Source of the DNA: JBPCMN01 sp013695115
Lineage (GTDB): Bacteria; Actinomycetota; Acidimicrobiia; IMCC26256; JACDBD01
DNA: 20,813 bases
NCBI GenBank assembly: GCA_051002235.1
Contig: JBPCMN010000020.1
Span: 1-20,813, forward strand
Reading direction: 5' to 3'
The notes beneath the pieces were generated by a model that was not told the origin of the DNA, made no database searches, and saw only the letters and a list, made by a program, of their open reading frames with translations. Each line of letters begins with the position of its first letter. Position 1 is the first letter of the stretch. Positions 8,401 through 13,268 of this stretch are shown here, in pieces. The position numbers were made by a program, and so were the translations under genes.

Positions 8401-9968
8401 TTGCAGGCCGAGTTGTCCAGGTGCATGTATTCCGAGTTATGCGCGATAGCTGAGTGATCGACAGCGCTGCTCTGACTGCTCACAGCGAAGTTATGGGTCT
8501 CGTCGACTTCGAGGTCGTAGACAGGAACGGCGTCTTCGAGGTGGAGCGGAACCACTGCGCTCACTCGGTCCATCGTGGGGCAGCCGTCATCGTCGATCGC
8601 GACGAGGATCTCGCCACCCACCAAGCCCTGGGCCTCGACATAGCCGCGTCCGAGGGAAAGGAACCGGTGCTCGGGCGTGCATCGCAGATCCAACCCGCCT
8701 TCTGTCTGAACGTTCACGAGCCGATCGGCGTGGCCGGCGATCCAGACATGGCGGATCTGCCGCGAGACAAAGCGACCCGAAGTCGCATCGAACGAACGGG
8801 CCTGCGGGAGGGGCTCGCCCGCCTCGACCATCTTGTGCAGAAGCTCGAAGCGAGTCAGACCGGCTGAGGTGTCGACGAGCGTCTCGCCCACGAAGCAGCA
8901 TGGATTCGAGGCGTTGATCCGGCCGGTGTTGGCGGCGGTGTGCCAGCGGTTGATGGTCGTGTCGAACTGCATGCCCGGGTCGGCGCACTCCCAGGTCGCC
9001 TCGGAGATTTGGCGCATGAGCTCACGGGCCTTGACCGTGCGGATCGTCTCGCCGGTCGTGACTGACCGGAGGTGCCAGTCACGGTCCTCGAGCACCGCCT
9101 CCATGAATTCGTCGGTCACCCGCACCGAGTTGTTGGCGTTCTGGTACTGGATGGAGTGGTAGTCCCGCCCGTCGAGGTCCATGTCGAACCCGGCCTCGCT
9201 GAGGGCGCGGGCCTTGCGCTCCTCACGCGCCTTGCACCATATGAACTCCTCGAGATCGGGGTGGTCGGCGTTGAGGATGACCATCTTGGCTGCGCGACGA
9301 GTGGTACCCCCGGACTTGATCGTCCCCGCCGACGCGTCCGCGCCCCGCATGAAGCTCACTGGACCACTGGCAGTACCCCCACCCTTGAGCGATTCGAGCG
9401 AGGAGCGCAACGTCGACAGGTTGATACCCGACCCCGAGCCGCCCTTGAAGATGATCCCCTCTTCCCGGTACCAGTTGAGGATCCCGTCCATCGTGTCGTT
9501 GACCTCGAGGATGAAACACGCGGAGGCTTGCTGCTTTGCGCCCGCCGCTCCGATGTTGAACCAGACCGGCGAGTTAAACGACGCGCGCTGGTGGAGGAGG
9601 ATGTACTTGAGTTCGTCACGGAACGCGTCGGCCTCGAGGTCGTCGACAAAATAACCGTCGCGCTCGCCCCACCGGGTGATCGTGTCGGCGACGCGGTCGA
9701 TCATCTGGCGGAGTGATGTCTCCCGCTCGGGTGTGCTCAGGCCCCCGCGGAAGTACTTCTGGGCCACGATGTTGGTCGCGTTCTGCGACCACGAGACGGG
9801 GAACTCCACGTCGGGCTGGAGGAACGCGTCGGTGCCGTCTTTGTAGTTGGGAATGCGCGCCTCGCGCCGCTCCCACTCGACGGTGTCGTACGGATGGGTG
9901 TCGGGATCGGTGAAGTGACGGCGGATCCCGATCGCCATCTCGTCCTGCTCGTCCTTCGCGATGACCAT
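5406..9968 (-). CDS. nrdJ: Vitamin B12-dependent (class II) ribonucleotide reductase containing two inteins
   Basis: The precursor is 1520 residues; removing the inteins leaves about 937, the usual size of actinobacterial NrdJ. It reduces ribonucleotides to deoxyribonucleotides with adenosylcobalamin as radical source. Landmarks: SPVWFNIG (133-140), the redox cysteine in QASACFILEVND (Cys151), GGSGSGINLSTLR (176-188), the radical-cysteine loop NPC/SEYMHLDNSACNLASIN split by intein 1 after Cys357, NSQATVLAPTG/TIGLMMDCDTTGIEPD split by intein 2 after Gly696, a TSCPD-like domain (about 1313-1413) and a cysteine-rich tail (1494-1520) with two CxxC pairs for re-reduction by thioredoxin-like donors. 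Start: an in-frame ATG at 10019 would add 17 residues but has no ribosome binding site and falls beside a perfect hairpin. The ATG at 9968 follows GAGGGGG by 8 bases and is preferred. nrdR lies just upstream. Precursor activity requires both inteins to splice. Confidence 0.93.
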   Translation of the reverse strand: MVIAKDEQDEMAIGIRRHFTDPDTHPYDTVEWERREARIPNYKDGTDAFLQPDVEFPVSWSQNATNIVAQKYFRGGLSTPERETSLRQMIDRVADTITRWGERDGYFVDDLEADAFRDELKYILLHQRASFNSPVWFNIGAAGAKQQASACFILEVNDTMDGILNWYREEGIIFKGGSGSGINLSTLRSSLESLKGGGTASGPVSFMRGADASAGTIKSGGTTRRAAKMVILNADHPDLEEFIWCKAREERKARALSEAGFDMDLDGRDYHSIQYQNANNSVRVTDEFMEAVLEDRDWHLRSVTTGETIRTVKARELMRQISEATWECADPGMQFDTTINRWHTAANTGRINASNPCCFVGETLVDTSAGLTRFELLHKMVEAGEPLPQARSFDATSGRFVSRQIRHVWIAGHADRLVNVQTEGGLDLRCTPEHRFLSLGRGYVEAQGLVGGEILVAIDDDGCPTMDRVSAVVPLHLEDAVPVYDLEVDETHNFAVSSQSSAVDHSAIAHNSEYMHLDNSACNLASINLLTFLGDDDAFDVEGYKHAVEVMFTAQEILVGNADYPTEKIAENSRAFRQLGLGYANLGALLMAIGIPYDSPGGRAWAGALTALMTGHAYATSARTAGRMGPFAGYAANEEPMLNVLRMHRAEAAKIDEELVPPDVLSAAQLSWDEAVEVAEVNGVRNSQATVLAPTGCLVGGTLVPTERGLVRLGSLGDPVGAQRQELGIDVQTDDGPRSASQFYVNGMEPVVNVVTKRGYRLRGTTKHRVKVVDETGEWVWRHLADVREGDRVPLALDQLVGEPQEVRLPPLAEAYWTGEHHAEAPRRMTPELAELLGYFMGDGSLHARGIRLCVTAGDFEVIERLERLGKECFGLATHVTPQTGYSEVRLDSVRLVEWWEACGFAKRQPSVGHSGKGWLPHVPAAVLYSNDRTIYAAFLRGLYEADGTVTSGIPHWSTSSLEFSHDVQALLLALGYPTTRKMDRSGWGDAPLAVLRLLNTSYHSRWLDEIGFLSERKQAKVLRSENRQAGRQDHIPVTRAIVDRLAPQNDRLRKVLLMEVARGRVSRRVATELLERKHDAELARLLGFFYDTVVSAELGDEELTYDLSVPDNVTYVANGFVSHNTIGLMMDCDTTGIEPDLALTKAKKLVGGGTMLIVNQTVPRALRRLGYSDEQVDAIIKHIDEHKTIIGAPGFNPEHLPVFACSMGDNTIHYMGHVTMLGAVQPFISGSVSKTCNVPEETTVEELEKLHIDAWRLGLKSIAIYRDNCKVAQPLATQKKASEAVPASDPLSQQVERIVETVIVQEPVRQKLPRKRNSKTFSFRVADCHGYATVGEFEDGRPGEVFLKVAKQGSTLAGIMDAFAISVSHGLQYGVPLRAFIDMFTNMRFEPAGMTDDPDIRFATSLVDYIFRRLAVEYLPIEEREELGILTVGERLEPTLPGVAEAVEPTEPGMDLLPPEDRAPSASLPAAPGQVTAQVTSETGGTVGETVICHVCGDIMQRAGSCHACPSCGATSGCS
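6594..7880 (-). mobile_element. Full-length intein 2 of NrdJ with LAGLIDADG homing endonuclease
   Basis: A 429-residue intein inserted at APTG^TIGL. Block A begins CLVGGTLVPTERG with Cys1. Block B is RGTTKHRV with the T..H pair (69-72). The endonuclease core has LLGYFMGDGS (140-149, Asp147) and LRGLYEADGTV (244-254, Asp251), so both catalytic acidic residues are present. Block F is LTYDLSVPDNVTYVANG and block G is GFVSHN, followed by Thr as the +1 nucleophile. All splicing residues (Cys1, block B His72, penultimate His, terminal Asn, +1 Thr) are intact. Removing it joins the extein as PTGTIGLMMDCDTTG, the conserved class II reductase sequence. The frame runs through without a stop, so both splicing and homing functions look alive. 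Confidence 0.93.
8436..8897 (-). other. Mini-intein 1 of NrdJ (no homing endonuclease)
   Basis: A 154-residue intein inserted at NPC^SEY. It starts CFVGETLVDTSAG (block A, Cys1), has LRCTPEHRFLSL (block B, T74..H77), VPVYDLEVDETHNFAV (block F) and ends SAIAHN (block G), followed by Ser as +1 nucleophile. Blocks C and E of the endonuclease are absent and there is no remnant, so this is a naturally minimal splicing domain that can no longer home by itself. The stretch between HNF and the terminal HN is Ser-rich and about seven residues longer than usual. Splicing restores NPCSEYMHLDNSACNLA, the expected reductase sequence. The base just before it encodes the extein cysteine predicted to form the thiyl radical. 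Confidence 0.92.
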
Positions 9969-9990
9969 GTGGACTTCCCCCTCCGACGGT

Positions 9991-10014
9991 CGGCGCGTCG
10001 AACCCGACGCGCCG
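9991..10014 (-). promoter_or_regulatory. Perfect 10-bp hairpin in the nrdJ leader
   Basis: CGGCGCGTCG (9991-10000) and CGACGCGCCG (10005-10014) are exact reverse complements around a 4-base loop (GGTT in the RNA). The stem ends 6 bases before the GGAGGGGG ribosome binding site of nrdJ. No T-run follows, so it is more likely a leader structure affecting stability or initiation than a terminator. It includes bases next to the alternative ATG at 10019, which argues for the downstream start. Confidence 0.6.
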
Positions 10015-10040
10015 CTCATTCAAGGACTCTCAACGCCTTG

Positions 10041-10088
10041 CTCGTGCCCCCGACCCTGCCCGACCCCCGACCACATTGCCCGCACGAG
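10041..10088 (-). promoter_or_regulatory. Stem-enclosed G-quadruplex motif in the nrdJ leader
   Basis: On the RNA-sense (minus) strand the leader reads G5-TC-G3-CA-G3-TC-G5 (10068 down to 10047): four G-runs of at least three with uniform 2-base loops, the canonical quadruplex pattern. It lies within the loop of a 7-bp inverted repeat, CTCGTGC (10041-10047) with GCACGAG (10082-10088). A further small stem CAAGG/CCTTG (10021-10040) follows downstream. Formation in RNA or DNA is inferred. Confidence 0.5.
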
Positions 10089-10093
10089 TTGGG

Positions 10094-10107
10094 CACAAGA
10101 TGTTGTG
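10094..10107. promoter_or_regulatory. NrdR box, proximal (strong)
   Basis: CACAAGATGTTGTG is an inverted repeat (CACAA-4-TTGTG). On the minus strand the 16-mer CCACAACATCTTGTGC agrees at about 12 of 16 positions with the recalled NrdR-box consensus acaCwAtATaTwGtgt. It is downstream of the predicted transcription start of nrdJ, and nrdR is the neighbouring gene. Confidence 0.7.
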
Positions 10108-10124
10108 GTCCCCTTGAGGGGCAG

Positions 10125-10138
10125 CGCGAGATGCTGGG
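10125..10138. promoter_or_regulatory. NrdR box, distal (degenerate)
   Basis: CGCGAGATGCTGGG matches the neighbouring stronger box at 10 of 14 positions and is offset from it by exactly 31 bases, the three-turn spacing typical of paired NrdR boxes. It overlaps the predicted transcription start (about 10134). Between the boxes lies the small palindrome CCCC-TTGA-GGGG (10110-10121). Confidence 0.6.
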
Positions 10139-10140
10139 CA

Positions 10141-10169
10141 ATTACATCACTGGGATTCCGGTCTGTCAA
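10141..10169 (-). promoter_or_regulatory. Predicted nrdJ promoter
   Basis: On the minus strand a perfect -35 TTGACA (10169-10164) is followed after exactly 17 bases by TGTAAT (10146-10141), one mismatch from TATAAT. Predicted start of transcription is near 10134, giving a leader of about 166 bases to the preferred nrdJ ATG. Such a near-consensus housekeeping promoter is unusual in this GC-rich window. Confidence 0.75.
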
Positions 10170-10319
10170 CGTTGCCGGCGGCCGCGGGGGGTGAGAACCC
10201 GCAGGTCAGGGGGCGCTCGCGAAGGTTCGCGCTGGTGAATCGGCGCACGAGCATCCGCCGGCGGAAATCACTCTGGTCACAGGAGCCCCACCGGCCCCAG
10301 GGAGGACCCACCGGAGGGC
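10170..10319. other. Non-coding stretch downstream of nrdR
   Basis: No supported gene is seen here. It holds an inverted repeat CGCGAA-GG-TTCGCG (10218-10231), which can form a 5-bp stem with a 4-base loop and might end nrdR transcription. No T-run follows it on the minus strand. With the promoter, NrdR boxes and leader it completes the non-coding interval between nrdR and nrdJ. No cobalamin-riboswitch B12 box was recognised. Confidence 0.4.
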
Positions 10320-10787
10320 TCAGCGCCGCTTGGGCGCGGTCGTCTTCTGGAGCTCCCCCACCTCGCGCTCGAAGTCGTCGAGGTTCTCGAAGCCCTTGTA
10401 GACGGAGGCGAACCGCAGGTAGGCGACGTCGTCGAGCCGGCGCAGCCGCTCGAGGACGGCCAGGCCCAGGCGCTCGCTGGTGACCTCGGCGCTCTCCTCC
10501 CGGGCCTCCTCCTCGACCTCGGCCGCCAGCGCGGCCACCGTGCCCTCCTCGATCGGACGACCGGTGACCGCTCGCTCGATGCCGGCGGCGAGCTTGTCGC
10601 GGTCGAAGGGCTCGCTCGTCCCCGAGCGCTTGAGCACCACCAGCGGCACTTCGTCGATGCGCTCGTAGGTCGTGTAGCGGCGGCTGCACACCAGGCACTC
10701 GCGCCGGCGGCGGATCGCTGCGCCGTCCTCGGCCAGCCGGGAGTCGACGACCTTGTCGTCGACTCCTTGGCAATAGGGGCACCGCAC
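10320..10787 (-). CDS. nrdR: Transcriptional repressor NrdR
   Basis: A 155-residue NrdR, the nucleotide-sensing repressor of ribonucleotide reductase genes. The N-terminal zinc ribbon has CPYC (Cys3, Cys6) and CLVC (Cys31, Cys34), followed by SRRYTTYER. The ATP-cone domain spans about 46-136, with VLKRSG, PFDRDKLAAGI and the C-terminal YLRFASVYKGFENLDDF signature. The GTG at 10787 gives the family-standard start MRCPYC; the upstream ATG at 10823 would add 12 atypical residues and lies inside a hairpin. The ribosome binding site is weak (TTGGGG). The gene follows the LysM gene on the same strand, 66 bases apart, and precedes nrdJ, whose promoter region carries the boxes it should bind. Confidence 0.95.
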   Translation of the reverse strand: MRCPYCQGVDDKVVDSRLAEDGAAIRRRRECLVCSRRYTTYERIDEVPLVVLKRSGTSEPFDRDKLAAGIERAVTGRPIEEGTVAALAAEVEEEAREESAEVTSERLGLAVLERLRRLDDVAYLRFASVYKGFENLDDFEREVGELQKTTAPKRR

Positions 10788-10804
10788 CGCCCCAACGTAC
10801 CCGG

Positions 10805-10831
10805 GGCCTGATGGGGTCACCATGACAGGCC
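10805..10831 (-). promoter_or_regulatory. Hairpin between the LysM gene and nrdR
   Basis: GGCCTGATGG (10805-10814) pairs with CCAT (10820-10823) and CAGGCC (10826-10831), leaving a 2-base bulge and a 5-base loop: a 10-bp stem in the short gap between two co-directional genes. Without a T-run it may be an attenuator or processing site rather than a full terminator. Confidence 0.45.
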
Positions 10832-10853
10832 GACGGCACGGGGGCGCGCCCGG

Positions 10854-11246
10854 TCAACCAGGCCAGACGATCGTCTCGCCCGGGATCAGCGGCGCGTCCC
10901 CCCGCGCCTCGGCGAGCGCGTCGACGACCGGGCGAGGGTCGTCACCCGGCGCGAGCTCCTCGGCGATCGACCACAGCGAGTCGCCCTGCTCGACGATGTA
11001 GTGGATCCGGGCCGACGCCGAGGAGGAGGACGCCGAAGCAGAGGCCGGGCGGCGCTCGGAGACTGCGAGGGGTGAGTCTCCGAGCGCGCCACCCGCCTGC
11101 GCCGCCATGACCACGATCACCAGCGCCAGCCCGGCGGCGGCTACTCGCCGGCGCCGGCAGGTCGCGGTGGAGGCACTCGGCCGGGGGCGGATCGTGGGGT
11201 CCGCCCGGTAGCCGAGGCCTCTCCTGGTGGTCGTGACGGCGGCCAT
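10854..11246 (-). CDS. LysM-domain membrane protein divergent from lexA (Rv2719c/YneA-like)
   Basis: A 130-residue protein with a basic N-terminus, one hydrophobic segment (about 35-54, AAAGLALVIVVMAAQAGGAL) serving as signal or anchor, a Ser/Ala linker (67-79) and a single LysM domain (81-130: IHYIVEQGDSLWSIAEEL ... IPGETIVWPG). LysM binds peptidoglycan, so the protein is expected outside the membrane. Its divergent position next to lexA matches mycobacterial Rv2719c and the Bacillus division inhibitor YneA, both SOS-induced LysM proteins acting on cell division or wall. By synteny it is probably an SOS-induced division inhibitor. No hydrolase domain is seen. The ATG at 11246 follows AGGAG by about 10 bases. 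SOS boxes lie 89 bases and more upstream. Confidence 0.8.
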   Translation of the reverse strand: MAAVTTTRRGLGYRADPTIRPRPSASTATCRRRRVAAAGLALVIVVMAAQAGGALGDSPLAVSERRPASASASSSSASARIHYIVEQGDSLWSIAEELAPGDDPRPVVDALAEARGDAPLIPGETIVWPG

Positions 11247-11334
11247 CTGGTGTCTGCTCCTGTCCCTTCGTTTGCTGCGGTGGTTTCGCCTGTTCCTCCG
11301 TAGCCAACCACGGGGGTGTGACAGCTACGCCCGG

Positions 11335-11348
11335 CGAACGCCTGTTCG
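11335..11348. promoter_or_regulatory. SOS box 1 (LexA operator)
   Basis: CGAAC-GCCT-GTTCG, a perfect 5+5 inverted repeat matching the core of the actinobacterial SOS box (TCGAAC-N4-GTTCGA). It is the copy nearest the LysM gene. Confidence 0.85.
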
Positions 11349-11360
11349 GGCATCCAACCA

Positions 11361-11374
11361 CGAACGGGCGTTCG
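11361..11374. promoter_or_regulatory. SOS box 2 (LexA operator)
   Basis: CGAAC-GGGC-GTTCG followed by A, a perfect core match to the actinobacterial SOS box, 26 bases from box 1. Confidence 0.85.
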
Positions 11375-11389
11375 ACGTCAAGGGAAAAG

Positions 11390-11403
11390 CGAACAGATGT
11401 TTG
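11390..11403. promoter_or_regulatory. SOS box 3 (one mismatch), overlapping the lexA -35
   Basis: CGAAC-AGAT-GTTTG has one mismatch from the SOS-box core. It starts 29 bases after box 2 and overlaps the candidate lexA -35 TTGCCC (11401-11406). A further degenerate site, CGAAC-GCGT-GATCG, lies at 11407-11420. Confidence 0.65.
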
Positions 11404-11429
11404 CCCCGAACGCGTGATCGTGTTACGGT
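11401..11429 (+). promoter_or_regulatory. Candidate lexA promoter
   Basis: TTGCCC (11401-11406) and TACGGT (11424-11429, TAnnnT type) are separated by 17 bases. Transcription would start near 11436, leaving an 80-base leader. SOS box 3 and the degenerate fourth site cover it, consistent with autorepression by LexA. Confidence 0.5.
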
Positions 11430-11467
11430 GCCTCAGACGGTCTCAAGCAGCCCGGCTCCCCCGGGGC

Positions 11468-11501
11468 GAGCAGAAGCCGAACAGAAGAGCCCGAGCAGAA
11501 G
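11468..11501 (+). repeat. Short purine-rich triplicate in the lexA leader
   Basis: GA(G/A)CAGAAG occurs at 11468-11476, 11479-11487 and 11493-11501, just before the GGGAGG ribosome binding site. It may keep the leader unstructured; no function is claimed. Confidence 0.4.
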
Positions 11502-11515
11502 AGCGGGAGGAACCC

Positions 11516-12145
11516 ATGACCGACCTCACCGACCGGCAACGCCAGGTCCTCGAGTTCATCGACGCCGAGGTCCGCCAGCGGGGCTACCCGCCGAGCGTGC
11601 GGGAGATCGGCGAGGCCGTCGGCCTCTCGTCGAGCTCGACCGTCCACGCCCACCTCGCCGCCCTCCAGGACAAGGGCTACCTGACCCGAGACCCCACCAA
11701 GCCCCGGGCGCTCGAGGTCCACTTCGAGTCGGGAGCGGGCGCGCCGGTCGAGCGTCGTCCCGCCCGCCACGTGCCCCTGGTCGGCGACGTCGCCGCCGGC
11801 ACCGGCGTCCTCGCGGCCGAGAACGTCGAGGAGGCGCTCCCCGTCCCCGAGGACTTCACCGGTGGCAGCGGCGACCTCTTCATGGTCCGGGTCCGGGGCG
11901 ACTCGATGATCGATGCCGGCATCCTCGACGGCGACTACGTGGTCACCCGCCAGCAGGCGACCGCCGATCCCGGCGACACCGTCGTGGCCGGCATCCCGGG
12001 CGAGGAGGCCACGGTGAAGACGTACCTCCGGCGCCGGGGCAAGATCGTGCTCCGGCCCGAGAACCCCGACCTCGACGAGATGGTGTTCGACCCCGCGGAA
12101 GTCACCCTCTACGGCAAGGTCGTCACCGTGCTGCGCCGGCTCTAG
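11516..12145 (+). CDS. lexA: LexA repressor
   Basis: A 209-residue LexA, the SOS repressor that cleaves itself when stimulated by RecA filaments. The N-terminal winged helix (1-67) contains the LexA signature LTDRQRQVLEFID and GYPPSVREIGEAVGLSSSSTVHAHL. The hinge leads to the cleavage site Ala94-Gly95 in DVAAGTG. The serine peptidase dyad is Ser130 (VRGDSM) and Lys168 (EATVKTY). All catalytic residues are intact. The ATG at 11516 is chosen because GGGAGG lies 5 bases upstream and the product starts at the usual family position; the open frame upstream to 11318 crosses the SOS boxes and promoter. The gene is divergent from the LysM gene, with three or four SOS boxes between, and convergent with dapE 25 bases downstream, where no terminator is evident. 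Confidence 0.97.
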   Translation: MTDLTDRQRQVLEFIDAEVRQRGYPPSVREIGEAVGLSSSSTVHAHLAALQDKGYLTRDPTKPRALEVHFESGAGAPVERRPARHVPLVGDVAAGTGVLAAENVEEALPVPEDFTGGSGDLFMVRVRGDSMIDAGILDGDYVVTRQQATADPGDTVVAGIPGEEATVKTYLRRRGKIVLRPENPDLDEMVFDPAEVTLYGKVVTVLRRL

Positions 12146-12170
12146 CGCCTTCTCTCCAACTCCCCCTGCT

Positions 12171-13268
12171 CTACCTCACCCCCAGGAACCCGGCCAGCGC
12201 CAGGTAGCAGCCCTCGATCGACTGCCGGGTGACCAGCTCGCCCGCGGTGTGGGCGAGCTCAGGGTCGCCGGGGCCGAAGTTCACCGCGGGCACACCCCGG
12301 GCAGCGAAGCGGGCGACGTCGGTCCATCCGAGCTTGGGGCGGACCTCCACGCCGAGGGTGTCTACGAACTCCGCCACCAGCGGATGGCCGAGGTTGGGGG
12401 GCGCCGCCGGTGACGCGTTCAGGACCTCGACCCGGTCGGCGTCCTCGAGCAGCGCGCCCACCTGGGCCGTCGCCTGCTCGATCGAGTAGGCGGGGGCGAA
12501 GCGGCGGTTCACGATGAACGAGCAGGCGTCGGGCACGACGTTGTTGGCGACCCCGGCCTCGATCCACACGACTTCCAGCGACTCGCGGTAGGGAAGCCCG
12601 TCGACCTCGACAATGTCCGTCTCGTGCGCCGCCACCCGGGCGAGCACCGGCGCGGCCTCGTGGATCGCGTTGCACCCGATCCAGGGGCGGGCCGAGTGGG
12701 CCCGCAAGCCGTCGAACGACGCCCGGACGTGCAGCGTCCCCTGACAGCCCGCCTCGACCCTGCCGTCGGTGGGCTCGAGCAACACCGCGAAGTCACCGGC
12801 GAGCAGGTTGGCGCGCTCGTCGAAGAGCCGCCGCAGGCCGTTGTGCTCCTCGGCGACCTCCTCGCACTCGTAGAACGCCAGCGTCACGTCGTGGCGGGTG
12901 GCCGAGCCCGCGTCGGTCAGCTGCTCGGCCAGCCGCAGCAGCACCGCCAGCCCGCCCTTCATATCGGCCGACCCCAGGCCGTGCAGCACCTCGCCGTCGA
13001 GCCGGGGGGTCTCGTTGCCATTCGCGGGGACGGTGTCGAGGTGGCCCCCGAGCACGACCCGCCGTTCGCGCCCGAGGTCGGTGCGGGCGACGACGTTCTC
13101 GCCCACCCGTTCGATCGAGAGCCCCGGCGCCCGCGCCCGCAGCCGCTCCTCGATCGCGCCGGCGAGCGCCTCCTCCCGGTGACTCGGTGACGGGACCGCC
13201 ACCAGGGAGGCCGTGAGCGTCAGGAGGTCGTCGGCGTCGGCGTCCGCAACCGCGGGGACGGGCGTCAC
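12171..13268 (-). CDS. dapE: Succinyl-diaminopimelate desuccinylase
   Basis: A 365-residue M20-family di-zinc deacylase that releases succinate from N-succinyl-LL-diaminopimelate. Zinc ligands and catalytic residues are visible: His76 and Asp78 in GGHLDTVPANGN, Asp102 in SADMKGG, the Glu136-Glu137 pair in YECEEV, Glu165 in LLEPTDG and His340 in ELAHTAGE. The dimerisation lid lies about 175-290, including the HSARPW segment. GHLDTVPANGNETP is typical of the actinobacterial DapE subtype. The start GTG overlaps the dapD stop as GTGA, implying coupled translation despite a weak ribosome binding site. It is the last gene of the operon and ends convergent to lexA. Confidence 0.94.
   Translation of the reverse strand: MTPVPAVADADADDLLTLTASLVAVPSPSHREEALAGAIEERLRARAPGLSIERVGENVVARTDLGRERRVVLGGHLDTVPANGNETPRLDGEVLHGLGSADMKGGLAVLLRLAEQLTDAGSATRHDVTLAFYECEEVAEEHNGLRRLFDERANLLAGDFAVLLEPTDGRVEAGCQGTLHVRASFDGLRAHSARPWIGCNAIHEAAPVLARVAAHETDIVEVDGLPYRESLEVVWIEAGVANNVVPDACSFIVNRRFAPAYSIEQATAQVGALLEDADRVEVLNASPAAPPNLGHPLVAEFVDTLGVEVRPKLGWTDVARFAARGVPAVNFGPGDPELAHTAGELVTRQSIEGCYLALAGFLGVR

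Noticed and set aside
10020..10319. Cobalamin riboswitch upstream of nrdJ
   Set aside because: I looked because the enzyme uses B12, but saw no B12-box sequence or the expected fold; a covariance-model search would be decisive.
10147..10857. A 236-codon minus-strand frame overlapping nrdR
   Set aside because: NrdR in the adjacent frame has the full zinc ribbon and ATP cone; this frame runs into the nrdJ promoter.
11468..11501. Purine-rich triplicate as a regulatory element
   Set aside because: Short, imperfect and close to the ribosome binding site; it is recorded as a repeat but no function is supported.
11318..11515. N-terminal extension of the LexA frame
   Set aside because: It crosses three SOS boxes and the promoter, and the ATG at 11516 has a strong ribosome binding site and the normal LexA start.
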